Source of the DNA: Stutzerimonas stutzeri
GTDB lineage: Bacteria; Pseudomonadota; Gammaproteobacteria; Pseudomonadales; Pseudomonadaceae
Length of the DNA: 64,000 bases
Direction of reading: 5' to 3'
Assembly: GCF_002890915.1 (NCBI RefSeq)
Contig: NZ_POUT01000001.1
Location: 434,001 to 498,000, forward strand
The notes below the pieces were generated by a model. That model did no database searches and had not been told where the DNA came from. It worked only from the letters and a program-made list of their open reading frames with translations. This document shows positions 53,879 through 63,261 of the stretch, piece after piece; position 1 is the stretch's first letter, and each line of letters starts with the position of its first letter. The position numbers and the translations under genes were made by a program.

Positions 53879-54742
53879 TCAGCGATCCCGCCCGACCGCG
53901 GCATAGCCGTCGCGATAGCTGGGATACTTCGGCACCCAGCCCAGCGCCCGCGCCCGCGCGTTGCTGCAGCGCTTGCTGCCGGCCCGGCGGGTCACCGCTT
54001 GCTCGGCCCAGTGGCTCACGCCCAACCGCTCACGCAGCCAGTCGACCACCTCGTGCAGCGGCGCCGGGTCGTCGTCGACGCCGAGGTAGCAGTCGGCCAG
54101 CGCCTCGCCGCGGGCATCGGCCTGCAGCAGGAAGGCCAGCAGGCCGGCGGCATCGTCGCGGTGGATGCGGTTGCTGTACTGCGGCGGCTCGCGATCGACG
54201 CGCAGGCCGGCGCGTACCTGGTTCTGCAGCCAGGGCCGGGTCGGATCGTAGAGGCCGCCCATGCGTACCCGCGTCGCCGGCATGCCGCAGCCCAGCGCCA
54301 GGCGCTCGGCCTCGAGCATCACCTGGCCGGTGAAACCGCCGGGTTCGGTGGGAGCATTCTCGTCGAGCCATTCGCCGGCGCACTGGGCGTAGACGCCAGT
54401 GCTGGAGACGAACAGCAGGCGCCGCGGCCGCTGCCCATGCTGCTGCAACCAGCCGAGCACGTTGCGCAGCCCTTCGACATAGGCCTGGCGATAGCCCGCC
54501 TCGTCGTGCTGCGTGGCGGCCGCGGCATAGACCAGGTAATCCAGCGCACCGTTGGGCCAGGTGCGCGGGCAGATCGGGTCGGCCAGATCGCCATCCACCG
54601 GCAGGATCGGCACCGGCAGGTCCGCCGCCTGCCGCCGCAGCCCGTAGACCGTCCAACCGGCGCAGCTCAGCTGCAGGCCGAGGCGGCTGCCGACATCGCC
54701 ACAACCGGCGATCAACACGGACAGGTGTCTGCGCATTTTCAC
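53879..54742 (-). CDS. NAD(P)-dependent SDR-type epimerase/oxidoreductase (YeeZ-like)
   Basis: 287 residues. N-terminal Rossmann motif LIAGCGDVGSRLG, then VYAAAATQHDE and a catalytic-region SSTGVYAQ with a Ser/Tyr arrangement of extended SDR proteins. RMGGLYDP follows. Resembles the uncharacterised E. coli YeeZ. Divergent from oxyR with a 134-base intergenic region. Substrate unknown. Confidence 0.8.
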   Translation of the reverse strand: MKMRRHLSVLIAGCGDVGSRLGLQLSCAGWTVYGLRRQAADLPVPILPVDGDLADPICPRTWPNGALDYLVYAAAATQHDEAGYRQAYVEGLRNVLGWLQQHGQRPRRLLFVSSTGVYAQCAGEWLDENAPTEPGGFTGQVMLEAERLALGCGMPATRVRMGGLYDPTRPWLQNQVRAGLRVDREPPQYSNRIHRDDAAGLLAFLLQADARGEALADCYLGVDDDPAPLHEVVDWLRERLGVSHWAEQAVTRRAGSKRCSNARARALGWVPKYPSYRDGYAAVGRDR

Positions 54743-54876
54743 GTTCCATCCCTAAATTGCGCCCGCCTGCGCGGGCTCCCTGGAGCCGAGTGTAGCGACT
54801 TTCGGCGCATGCCTGGCCGCTTGGTTCTGCGCTGCGCAAAAGGCTATGCTTGCCGGTATCTTGATGGATGCTGACT

Positions 54877-55797
54877 ATGACCCTGACCGAACTGCGCTAC
54901 ATCGTCACCCTTGCCCAGGAACAGCATTTCGGCCGCGCCGCCGAACGCTGCCACGTCAGCCAGCCGACCCTCTCGGTCGGCGTGAAGAAGCTCGAGGACG
55001 AGCTCGGTGTACTGATCTTCGAGCGCACCAAGAGCGCCGTGCGCCTGACGCCGGTGGGCGAGGGCATCGTCACCCAGGCGCAGAAGGTGCTGGAGCAGGC
55101 GCAGAGCATCCGCGAGCTGGCCCAGGTCGGCAAGAACCAGCTGGCCGCGCCGCTGAAGGTCGGCGCCATCTACACCGTCGGGCCCTACATGTTCCCGCAC
55201 CTGATCCCGCAGCTGCACCGCGTAGCGCCGGACATGCCGCTGTACATCGAAGAGAACTTCACCCACATCCTGCGCGACAAGCTGCGCACCGGCGAGCTGG
55301 ACGCGATCATCATCGCGCTGCCGTTCCAGGAAGCCGACGTGCTGACCAAGCCGCTCTACGACGAGCCGTTCTACGTGCTGATGCCGGCCGAGCATCCCTG
55401 GACCGCGAAGAAGACCATCGACGCCGAGATGCTCAACGACAAGAGCCTGCTGCTGCTCGGCGAAGGCCACTGCTTCCGCGACCAGGTGCTCGAAGCCTGC
55501 CCGACCACCCGCAAGGGCGAGGCGCCGAGCCACACCACGGTCGAGTCCAGCTCGCTGGAAACCATCCGCCACATGGTCGCCTCGGGCCTGGGCGTGTCGA
55601 TCCTGCCGCTGTCGGCAGTGGAGAGCCATCACTACGCCCCGGGGGTGCTGGAAATCCGCCCGATGACCCCGCCGGTGCCGTTCCGCACCGTGGCCATCGC
55701 CTGGCGTGCCAGCTTCCCGCGGCCCAAGGCCATCGAGGTGCTGGCCGACTCCGTCCGCCTGTGCTCGGTGGGCAAGCCGCCATCGGTCAGCGCCTGA
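54877..55797 (+). CDS. oxyR: Hydrogen peroxide sensor and LysR-type regulator OxyR
   Basis: 306 residues. N-terminal LysR winged helix (HFGRAAERCHVSQPTLSVGVKKLE) and sensing domain with peroxidatic C199 and resolving C208 (GHCFRDQVLEAC). Start MTLTELRYIV is family-standard; an ATG three codons upstream is less likely. Activates catalase and alkyl hydroperoxide reductase genes on oxidation. recG follows after 4 bases, a conserved Pseudomonas arrangement. Confidence 0.96.
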   Translation: MTLTELRYIVTLAQEQHFGRAAERCHVSQPTLSVGVKKLEDELGVLIFERTKSAVRLTPVGEGIVTQAQKVLEQAQSIRELAQVGKNQLAAPLKVGAIYTVGPYMFPHLIPQLHRVAPDMPLYIEENFTHILRDKLRTGELDAIIIALPFQEADVLTKPLYDEPFYVLMPAEHPWTAKKTIDAEMLNDKSLLLLGEGHCFRDQVLEACPTTRKGEAPSHTTVESSSLETIRHMVASGLGVSILPLSAVESHHYAPGVLEIRPMTPPVPFRTVAIAWRASFPRPKAIEVLADSVRLCSVGKPPSVSA

Positions 55798-55801
55798 GGC
55801 C

Positions 55802-57874
55802 ATGAGCGAGCTGGCGAGCATTCCGGTCACCGCACTCAAGGGCGTCGGTGCGGCCCTGGCCGAAAAGCTCGCCAGGGTCGGCCTGGAAACCCTGCAGGAC
55901 GTGCTGTTCCATCTGCCGCTGCGCTATCAGGACCGCACCCGCGTGGTGCCCATCGGTGCGCTGCGCCCCGGCCAGGACGCGGTCATCGAGGGCGTGGTGG
56001 TCGGCGCCGACGTGGTCATGGGCCGCCGGCGCAGCCTGCTGGTACGCCTGCAGGACGGCAGCGGCACACTCAGCCTGCGCTTCTACCATTTCAGCCAGGC
56101 GCAGAAGGACGCCCTCAAGCGCGGCACCCAGCTGCGCTGCTACGGCGAGGCGCGCCCCGGCGCCTCGGGGCTGGAGATCTACCATCCGGAATACCGCGCG
56201 CTGAGCGGCGAACCACCGCCGGTGGAGCAGACCCTGACGCCGATCTACCCGACCACCGAGGGCCTGACCCAGCAGCGCCTGCGCAGCCTCAGCCAGCAGG
56301 CACTGAGCCGCCTCGGCCCGCACAGCCTGCCGGACTGGCTGCCCGCCGAACTGGCCCGCGACTATCGGCTCGGGCCGCTGGACCAGGCGATCCGCTACCT
56401 GCACCGACCGCCGGCCGACGCCGACCTGGAAGAACTCGCCGAGGGCCGCCACTGGGCGCAGCACCGCCTGGCCTTCGAGGAGCTGCTGACCCACCAGCTG
56501 TCGCTGCAGCGCCTGCGCGAGCAGGTGCGCGCCCAGCAGGCACCGCAGTTGCCGCCGGCGCGGCAGTTGCCGCAGCGCTTTCTCGCCAACCTCGGCTTCG
56601 CCCCCACCGGCGCGCAGCAGCGGGTCGGCGCCGAGATCGCCTACGACCTGGCCCAGGACGAGCCGATGCTGCGCCTGGTGCAGGGCGACGTCGGCGCCGG
56701 CAAGACGGTGGTCGCCGCGCTCGCCGCGCTGCAGGCGCTGGAGGCCGGTTACCAGGTGGCGCTGATGGCGCCCACCGAGATCCTTGCCGAGCAGCACTTC
56801 CTCAACTTCGGCAAGTGGCTCGAACCGCTCGGCATCGAGGTCGCCTGGCTGGCCGGCAAGCTCAAGGGCAAGGCCCGCGCCGCGGCGCTGGAACGCATCG
56901 CCGGCGGCTGCCCGATGGTGGTCGGCACCCATGCGCTGTTCCAGGACGAGGTGCAATTTCGCAACCTCGCCCTGGTGATCATCGACGAGCAGCACCGCTT
57001 CGGCGTGCAGCAGCGCCTGGCCCTGCGCCAGAAAGGCATCGACGGCCGGCTCTGCCCGCACCAGCTGATCATGACCGCCACGCCGATCCCGCGCACCCTG
57101 GCGATGAGCGCCTATGCCGACCTCGACACCTCGATCCTCGACGAACTGCCGCCCGGGCGCACCCCGGTGAACACCCTGGTGATCGCCGACAGCCGCCGCC
57201 TGGAAGTCATCGAGCGGGTGCGCATCGCCTGCAACGAGGGACGCCAGGCCTACTGGGTGTGCACGCTGATCGAGGAATCCGAGGAGCTCACCTGCCAGGC
57301 CGCCGAGACCACCTTCGACGACCTTTCGGCGGCGCTGGCCGGCCTGCGCGTCGGCCTGATCCACGGACGCATGAAACCGGCCGAGAAGGCCGAGGTGATG
57401 GAGCGCTTCAAGCGCGGCGAACTGCAGCTGCTGGTCGCCACCACGGTGATCGAGGTGGGTGTCGACGTGCCCAACGCCAGCCTGATGATCATCGAGAACC
57501 CCGAACGCCTGGGCCTGGCCCAACTGCACCAGCTGCGCGGGCGGGTCGGCCGCGGCAGCACGGCCAGCCATTGCGTGCTGCTCTACCATGCGCCGCTGTC
57601 GCAGCTGGGCCGTGAGCGCCTGGCGATCATGCGCGAGACCTGCGACGGCTTCCTGATCGCCGAGAAGGATCTGGAACTGCGCGGCCCCGGCGAAATGCTC
57701 GGCACCCGCCAGACCGGCCTGCTGCAGTTCAAGGTCGCCGATCTGATGCGCGATGCCGATCTCTTGCCGGCAGTACGCGACGCGGCACAGCAACTGCTGG
57801 CACACTGGCCGCAGCACGTCAGCCCGCTGCTCGAACGCTGGCTGCGCCATGGCCAGGAGTATGGCCAGGTATGA
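55802..57874 (+). CDS. recG: ATP-dependent DNA helicase RecG
   Basis: 690 residues, normal length. N-terminal wedge domain (RYQDRTRVVPIGAL, VRLQDGSGTLSLRFYHF), superfamily 2 helicase core with Walker A GDVGAGKTVVAA, DEQH box (IIDEQHRFGVQQR), TATPIPRTLAMSAY, and QLRGRVGRG motif VI. Reverses stalled replication forks and processes recombination intermediates. Confidence 0.96.
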   Translation: MSELASIPVTALKGVGAALAEKLARVGLETLQDVLFHLPLRYQDRTRVVPIGALRPGQDAVIEGVVVGADVVMGRRRSLLVRLQDGSGTLSLRFYHFSQAQKDALKRGTQLRCYGEARPGASGLEIYHPEYRALSGEPPPVEQTLTPIYPTTEGLTQQRLRSLSQQALSRLGPHSLPDWLPAELARDYRLGPLDQAIRYLHRPPADADLEELAEGRHWAQHRLAFEELLTHQLSLQRLREQVRAQQAPQLPPARQLPQRFLANLGFAPTGAQQRVGAEIAYDLAQDEPMLRLVQGDVGAGKTVVAALAALQALEAGYQVALMAPTEILAEQHFLNFGKWLEPLGIEVAWLAGKLKGKARAAALERIAGGCPMVVGTHALFQDEVQFRNLALVIIDEQHRFGVQQRLALRQKGIDGRLCPHQLIMTATPIPRTLAMSAYADLDTSILDELPPGRTPVNTLVIADSRRLEVIERVRIACNEGRQAYWVCTLIEESEELTCQAAETTFDDLSAALAGLRVGLIHGRMKPAEKAEVMERFKRGELQLLVATTVIEVGVDVPNASLMIIENPERLGLAQLHQLRGRVGRGSTASHCVLLYHAPLSQLGRERLAIMRETCDGFLIAEKDLELRGPGEMLGTRQTGLLQFKVADLMRDADLLPAVRDAAQQLLAHWPQHVSPLLERWLRHGQEYGQV

Positions 57875-57949
57875 CAACCACTCGTCGCCGGAAGCCCCAG
57901 GCTTGAGGCCTTGGCTATACTCCGGCAGGTCACCACGACGGACCCGCTC

Positions 57950-59353
57950 ATGAATTCTGCTGTCGACACCGAGAGCTGCTCCGAACTGCCGCTCCTGATC
58001 ACCAAACTGTTGAAAGACCTCGGCGTGAGCTACCAGATCCAGCGCAACCGCCCCGGTTTTCCGGTCGCCCAGCGCGTGCAGGCGGTGCTGCTGGACGACA
58101 GCATCGGCGCGATGCTGGTGCTGTTTCCCCAGGACCACCTGCTCGACCTCGCCCGCCTCACCGAACTGACCGGCCGCACGCTGGCGGCGGTCAAGCCGGA
58201 GCGCCTGGCGCGCATGCTCGGCAATCACGCCCTGAGCGTTCTGCCGGGCCTGCCCGCGGTGACCAGCTCGCCCTGCCTGTACGAAGAGCGCCTGCTGGAG
58301 CAGCCACGGCTGCTGCTCGAATCCGGCCAGCCGGGCCTGCTGGTGGAAGTCGCCAGCGGCGACTTCAAGCGCATGCTGAGCAAGGCCAGCGCCGGCCAGT
58401 TCGCCGTGCCGCTGAGCGGCATCCGGCCGAACCTGGACCGCCCGGACGACGACCGTGCGGAAATCAGCCAGGCGGTGCAGAGCTTCACCGCGCGGCGCAT
58501 CCAGCAGCGCCTGGAAGAGACCATCGAGATCCCGCCGCTGTCGCATACCGCGCAGAAGATCATCAAGCTGCGGGTCAACCCCGATGCCACCGTGGACGAC
58601 ATCACCGGCGTGGTGGAAACCGACCCGGCGCTGGCCGCCCAGGTGATCAGCTGGGCCGCCTCGCCCTACTACGCCGCGCCGGGGCGCATCCGCTCGGTGG
58701 AGGACGCCATCGTCCGCGTGCTGGGCTTCGACCTGGTGATCAACCTCGCCCTCGGCCTGGCCCTGGGCAAGACCCTGAGCCTGCCCAAGGACAAGCCGCA
58801 GGACGCCACACCCTACTGGCAGCAGGCGATCTACACCGCCGCGGTGATCGAAGGCCTGACCCGCGCGATTCCCCGCGAACGGCGCCCCGAGCCGGGCCTG
58901 AGCTACCTGGCCGGACTGCTGCACAGCTTCGGCTACCTGGTCCTGGCGCACGTCTTTCCGCCGCATTTCTCGCTGCTCTGCCGGCACCTGGAAGCCAACC
59001 CGCACCTGGGCCACAGCCATATCGAGCAGCACCTGCTGGGCATCACCCGCGAACAGATCGGCGCCTGGCTGATGCGCTTGTGGGGCATGCCCGAGGAGCT
59101 CGCCGCCGCCCTGCGCTTCCAGAGCGACCCGAACTACGATGGCGAGGACTTCGCCTACCCGAATCTGGTCTGCCTGGCGGTACGCCTGCTGCACAACCGC
59201 GGCATCGGCAGCGGGCCGGGCTGCGAGATTCCCCAACAGCTGTTCGAGCGCCTCGGCATCAGCCGCGAGAAGGCCGACGAAGCGGTGACCAAGGTGCTGG
59301 CCGCCGAAGCCGCCCTGCGCGCGCTGGCGCTGCAGTTCAATACGCCGCACTGA
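57950..59353 (+). CDS. YbaK-type deacylase domain fused to an HDOD domain
   Basis: 467 residues. N-terminal ~150 resemble YbaK/ProX aminoacyl-tRNA deacylases. Residues about 190-390 are an HDOD domain (IPPLSHTAQKIIKLRVNPDATVDDI, VVETDPALAAQVISWAAS, SVEDAIVRVLGFDLVINLALG, YLAGLLHSFGYLVLAH). HDOD domains act in signal transduction. The same fusion follows recG in other pseudomonads. Function unknown; starts 75 bases after recG. Confidence 0.82.
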   Translation: MNSAVDTESCSELPLLITKLLKDLGVSYQIQRNRPGFPVAQRVQAVLLDDSIGAMLVLFPQDHLLDLARLTELTGRTLAAVKPERLARMLGNHALSVLPGLPAVTSSPCLYEERLLEQPRLLLESGQPGLLVEVASGDFKRMLSKASAGQFAVPLSGIRPNLDRPDDDRAEISQAVQSFTARRIQQRLEETIEIPPLSHTAQKIIKLRVNPDATVDDITGVVETDPALAAQVISWAASPYYAAPGRIRSVEDAIVRVLGFDLVINLALGLALGKTLSLPKDKPQDATPYWQQAIYTAAVIEGLTRAIPRERRPEPGLSYLAGLLHSFGYLVLAHVFPPHFSLLCRHLEANPHLGHSHIEQHLLGITREQIGAWLMRLWGMPEELAAALRFQSDPNYDGEDFAYPNLVCLAVRLLHNRGIGSGPGCEIPQQLFERLGISREKADEAVTKVLAAEAALRALALQFNTPH

Positions 59354-59390
59354 CGGCGTTTCGCCGGACCAGTGCGCACACCGGAGTCCT

Positions 59391-59420
59391 GTAGGAGCGG
59401 GCTTGCCCGCGAAGCTTTTA
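59391..59420. repeat. Single REP-like half element
   Basis: GTAGGAGCGGGCTTGCCCGC GAAGC hairpin between convergent genes; no facing partner within 100 bases. Confidence 0.75.
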
Positions 59421-59533
59421 CAGTGTCCGCTGCGCGGGCATGAACTCGGCGTCCCCGCCCGTCCTACGCTGCCGCACGCAGCGCGTTGCCACGAGACGCT
59501 TGTGCAAGGTGCGCTCCGCGCCCCCAACGCCCA

Positions 59534-60046
59534 CTAGATCCCCGCGCGAAAACTCACCCGGGCATTCACCAGCCCCTCGCCGGCGCGCTCCAGGCTGGCC
59601 TCGGCGATGCTCACGCCCTGGCCCTGCAGCTCGTCGAACCAGCGCAGCAGCAGTGCGTAGGACGCGCCGGGCAGGCTGACCTGCAGGCTGCCGTCGCTGC
59701 CGTTGTCGAAGCTTTCGATCAGCAGGTTGCCCTGCTGCGCACTCTGCGTGACCACGCCCTGCAGCTGCTCCGGCACCAGCTCGACGCGATTGCTGCGCGC
59801 CATCTGCCGCGCCAGTTCGGTGTTCTGCACCAGATGGGCATGGAGCTCGCGCTGCTGCTGGTAGTAGAGCCGGGCCTCGGCCGCCTGGCGCTGCGCCGGC
59901 AGCCACAGGCCGAGAGAGAACGACACCGCGACGAGAAAGACGCCGAGCAGGCTCAGCGCCAGGCGCTCGCGCGGCGCCAGGCGTTGCCAGCGCTGCCATA
60001 GCGGCGAGTCGGCGAGGCGCACGGCCAGTTGTTGCTTGAGATTCAT
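59534..60046 (-). CDS. gspM: Type II secretion protein GspM (XcpZ)
   Basis: 170 residues. One membrane helix near the N-terminus (LALSLLGVFLVAVSFSLGLWL) and a periplasmic ferredoxin-like domain (VTQSAQQGNLLIESFDNG, LLLRWFDELQGQGVSI). Inner-membrane platform partner of GspL. Last gene of the operon; no gspN follows. Two bases after gspL. Confidence 0.92.
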   Translation of the reverse strand: MNLKQQLAVRLADSPLWQRWQRLAPRERLALSLLGVFLVAVSFSLGLWLPAQRQAAEARLYYQQQRELHAHLVQNTELARQMARSNRVELVPEQLQGVVTQSAQQGNLLIESFDNGSDGSLQVSLPGASYALLLRWFDELQGQGVSIAEASLERAGEGLVNARVSFRAGI

Positions 60047-60048
60047 CG

Positions 60049-61179
60049 TCAGCCTCCGATCACTACCCGGGCACTCACGCCGTCGCCTTCGCGGCTGGCC
60101 GAGCCCAGCTGCACGCTCTGCCCGGTTTCGCCCAGACGCCGGCGCAGCGTTTCCAGGGTGGCGAAGTCCATCGCCCGTACCTGCAGGGCGAGGTCGCCGC
60201 GATCCTGGTTGTAGTCGAGCTGATCGACGTTCACCGGGATGCCGTCCTCCAGCGCGCCGGCGGTATGTTCGAGCAGACGCAGCAGGCCGGCCTGGCCGCC
60301 GCTGCGCTGGGCCAGGTGATCGTCGAACTGGGCGCGCAGGTTGACGATGCGCAGGTCCTCGGGAAACAGCTCGCGATACAGCGCCAGGCTGGCCTCGGCA
60401 TAGGCGTCGCCCTGACGCTGGAAATACCAGGCCTGGCCGAGGTTGAAGCCCAGCTGCAGCAGCAGGATCAGCCCGGCGACGGCGAACAGCGGCTTCCAGT
60501 AGCCGAGGCCGGTGTTGCCGACCGCCACGGCGAAGTCGCCCTGGGCCAGGTTGACCGCGGCGGCGCGATGGCCGGCGAGGAAGGCGTAGGGCTCGTCCAG
60601 TTGCCGGTAATCCTCCAGCGGCACCGGCGGCTCGGCCTCGCTGCCCTGGGCATGCCAGGGTGGCGGGCAGTGCCCGGCCAGCGCCGGCCAGTCGCGGCTG
60701 GCGAACACCAGCCGGGTTTCCCCGGCGCCGCCGAGCAGGCCGCGCTCGCCGAGGAACAGCAGCTGGGTCGCCTTGCGCGGCAGCAGGTCGGCATCGACGT
60801 GGATGGCGACGACCGGCAACCCCAGCTCGCGCAACTGCGCCAGCCAGTCGCCCAGCCGCTGGCGGCCGATGGCGACGACCCGCTGGCGACCGTCCGCCAG
60901 CACCTCGCCGAGCGCCAGGTGCAGCTCGTCGACGTTCTCGGCCAGCAGTTCCTCGGCGGCATAGGCCAGCGCCTGCTGCATCCAGCGCGCCTTGCGGGTC
61001 GGCAGGTTGACCGCGAAGAAGCTGCAGACCTCGGCCGGCAGCACCAGGCTGATCGCGCCGGCAGCACTGCACTCGCCCAGCGCCTGCCAGCGTCCGGGTT
61101 CGTCCTTGGGCAACCAGTAGACGCGGGTCTCGGCAATGAGCCGGGCCGGGCAGTCGGCGGGCAGGAAAAGGCAATCCAT
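60049..61179 (-). CDS. gspL: Type II secretion protein GspL (XcpY)
   Basis: 376 residues. Actin-like cytoplasmic domain (about 1-235), one membrane helix at about 243-262 (LFAVAGLILLLQLGFNLGQA), and a periplasmic ferredoxin-like domain (LQVRAMDFATLETLRRRLGETG). Links the GspE ATPase to the platform. Two bases after gspK. Confidence 0.92.
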   Translation of the reverse strand: MDCLFLPADCPARLIAETRVYWLPKDEPGRWQALGECSAAGAISLVLPAEVCSFFAVNLPTRKARWMQQALAYAAEELLAENVDELHLALGEVLADGRQRVVAIGRQRLGDWLAQLRELGLPVVAIHVDADLLPRKATQLLFLGERGLLGGAGETRLVFASRDWPALAGHCPPPWHAQGSEAEPPVPLEDYRQLDEPYAFLAGHRAAAVNLAQGDFAVAVGNTGLGYWKPLFAVAGLILLLQLGFNLGQAWYFQRQGDAYAEASLALYRELFPEDLRIVNLRAQFDDHLAQRSGGQAGLLRLLEHTAGALEDGIPVNVDQLDYNQDRGDLALQVRAMDFATLETLRRRLGETGQSVQLGSASREGDGVSARVVIGG

Positions 61180-61181
61180 GG

Positions 61182-62150
61182 TCAGGGTCGGCTCCCGTTC
61201 GGTGAGGCCAGCCGGGCAGGCTGGCCGAGATTGCGCGCCAGCACGCGGACGCTGCCGTCCTGCTCGCGCTGCAGCAGGCTGACCAGCGCCAGCCGGCGAT
61301 CGCCCAGGCGCACTTCGCTGGTGGCCTGGAAGAATTGACTGCCAACCGCCAGCGCAGTGCCTTGCAGCGTAGTACCGGCCATGGCCGGCTGCGCGAGGAA
61401 GGCCGCGCTGTTGCGAAACGGCGCGCGGTGGCGCAGCGCGACCAGCGACTCGGCAGCGCCCAGGCTGAGGTTGTCGCCCAGGCTCGACAGCAGCAGGGCG
61501 CTGGCCGTGTTGACGTTCAGCGGCACGTCCGCCGGCAGCGCGGTGACATAAGGCGCCAGGCGCTGGAAATCCTCCTCGCGCATGTCCAGCAGCAACCGCA
61601 GCTCGGACAGGTCGTACAGCCGGCGCCCGGCGCTGCGATAGGGCGGGTCGAGGCCGAGGTAGGCATTATCCTCGGCGCCCAGCTCGTCGCCCGGCTGCTG
61701 GTCGGCGTCGAGCCAGTCCAGCAGGCGCTCCGGATAGGGCGCATCGATCTGCAGGCGCAGCAGCAGGCGGCGAAACTGCTCGACGGCCGCGGGGTTGGGC
61801 TGCTGGTCGCGCAGCAGGGAATTGAGGTTGAAGCGCCCGGCCAGGTCTTCGATGCGCACGATGATCTCGCCCTGGTCGATCTCGAAGGCTGGCAGCGGTC
61901 GCGCCCAGGCTTCCTGCAGATGGTCGATGCCGCCACCCGGTTCGCCGCCGTCCTGCAGGTCGCGGGCGAGCATGGCCTGGGCCAGCGCCTCGCCGCCGAG
62001 GGCGTAGTGCCAGGCCTGGCGCGCCTGCAGCTGGTTGGCGCTGGCGCGGATCGCCAGCTGCTGGCGCGCCACCATCGCCGCGCTGACCACGGTGACGATG
62101 GCCACCACCAGCAGCACGGTGATCAGCGCCACCCCGCGCTGGCGACTCAT
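61182..62150 (-). CDS. gspK: Type II secretion minor pseudopilin GspK (XcpX)
   Basis: 322 residues. Prepilin leader MSRQRG followed by VALITVLLVVAIVTVVSAAMV, with the Glu5 missing as usual for GspK. The large alpha-helical domain contains paired helix-hairpin-helix segments (FNLNSLLRDQQPNP, PLNVNTASALLLSSLGDNL). Caps the pseudopilus tip. Overlaps gspJ (ATGA). Confidence 0.93.
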   Translation of the reverse strand: MSRQRGVALITVLLVVAIVTVVSAAMVARQQLAIRASANQLQARQAWHYALGGEALAQAMLARDLQDGGEPGGGIDHLQEAWARPLPAFEIDQGEIIVRIEDLAGRFNLNSLLRDQQPNPAAVEQFRRLLLRLQIDAPYPERLLDWLDADQQPGDELGAEDNAYLGLDPPYRSAGRRLYDLSELRLLLDMREEDFQRLAPYVTALPADVPLNVNTASALLLSSLGDNLSLGAAESLVALRHRAPFRNSAAFLAQPAMAGTTLQGTALAVGSQFFQATSEVRLGDRRLALVSLLQREQDGSVRVLARNLGQPARLASPNGSRP

Positions 62151-62860
62151 TGCGGCAGCTCCCCTTCGAACGGCTCGGGCACGCCCTCGGCACCGGGCAG
62201 CGCCTGCCGGGCGTCCTGCGGCGCCGGATCGGGCAGGCGCAGCAGGCGTGTGATACGGCCGTAGCGCGGGTGTTCCAGGCTCAGCTCCAGCGCGGCGGGC
62301 AGCCGCTCGGCCGCCTCCGCCTGGCCGCCGCGAGCGAAATCGAACGGCGGCCATTCCTCGTGCCACACGGCGTCCTCGTCCAGGTAGCGCAGTTGCAGGC
62401 CCTGCACGTTCTCCAGTACCCGCTGCACCCGCGGCTCGCTGTCGACGTCGCGGTCCAGCACCACCCAGTAGACCCGTTCGAGATTGCTCCCGGCCAGCCG
62501 CCAGCGCACTCGCTGCAGGTTGGCGCGGCGCAGGCCGGTGGGGTTGCGCCAGCCGGCGCGGGTCAGCTCCAGCAGCGGTGCGCCATCCTCGCCGCCCAAC
62601 TGGCCGATGAAGGCGTTGCGTTCGTCGCCGAAGCCGTCGCGGATCGGCCGGCCGATGACCTGTTGCAGGTCGCGCTCGAACGCCCACAGCGCCCGGCTCA
62701 GCTCGCGCAGCTGCAGCTCCTGGGCGCGCACCGCCTCGTCGCTGCGCAGCACCGCTTCGAGCATGCGGTAGGTGCCCAGGCCGAGCAGGGCGAACAGGGC
62801 GATGGCGATCAGCAGTTCGAGCAGGGTGAAGCCGGCGGCGGCGCGCATGCGTAAGGCCAT
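62147..62860 (-). CDS. gspJ: Type II secretion minor pseudopilin GspJ (XcpW)
   Basis: 237 residues from ATG 62860 (overlaps the gspI stop, ATGA); ATG 62848 is alternative. Prepilin cleavage site AAG|FTLLELLIAIALFALLGLG with Glu5. Beta-rich globular domain (YWVVLDRDVDSEPRVQRVLENVQGLQLRYLDE). Tip complex with GspI and GspK. Confidence 0.93.
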   Translation of the reverse strand: MALRMRAAAGFTLLELLIAIALFALLGLGTYRMLEAVLRSDEAVRAQELQLRELSRALWAFERDLQQVIGRPIRDGFGDERNAFIGQLGGEDGAPLLELTRAGWRNPTGLRRANLQRVRWRLAGSNLERVYWVVLDRDVDSEPRVQRVLENVQGLQLRYLDEDAVWHEEWPPFDFARGGQAEAAERLPAALELSLEHPRYGRITRLLRLPDPAPQDARQALPGAEGVPEPFEGELPQ

Positions 62861-63261
62861 CAGCGCACCCCGACGAAGCCGCTGAGCTGGATGACCGCGC
62901 GCTCCTGCAGCGGCACGTTGCGCCCGCGCGGCGCCGGCAGCGCGACCCGGACGGTGACGCGCAGCAGGGCGGGGTCGGCGCTGGCCGCGATCTCGCTGAG
63001 CACCTGCCACTGGCGGCCGGCATAGTCGAGTTCCAGCGTTTCGCGGCCGACCGCCGGGGTAACCTGCTGCAGCTGCAGTTCGCTGATGCGGTTGTCGGCG
63101 ATCCAGCCGGCCAGGGTCAGTTCCTCCAGCCGCGCGGCATTGCTCAGGCTGCGTCCGGCGGCGGTGAGCACCACCGCCGCCACGGTGGCGAAGATCGCCA
63201 GCGCCACCAGCACTTCGAGCAGGGTGAAGCCGCGGTCGGCCCTGGCCATAGGTGCTTTCAT
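62860..63261 (-). CDS. gspI: Type II secretion minor pseudopilin GspI (XcpV)
   Basis: 133 residues. Leader ends DRG|FTLLEVLVALAIFATVAAVVL with canonical Gly at -1 and Glu5. Short globular domain (TLAGWIADNRISELQLQ, LELDYAGRQWQVLSEIAAS). Overlaps gspH (ATGA) and gspJ. Confidence 0.93.
   Translation of the reverse strand: MKAPMARADRGFTLLEVLVALAIFATVAAVVLTAAGRSLSNAARLEELTLAGWIADNRISELQLQQVTPAVGRETLELDYAGRQWQVLSEIAASADPALLRVTVRVALPAPRGRNVPLQERAVIQLSGFVGVR

Noticed and set aside
55787..59527. 1246-codon minus-strand frame
   Set aside because: Lies opposite recG and the HDOD gene; low-complexity composition (A, G, Q, H, R) typical of antisense frames in high-GC DNA.
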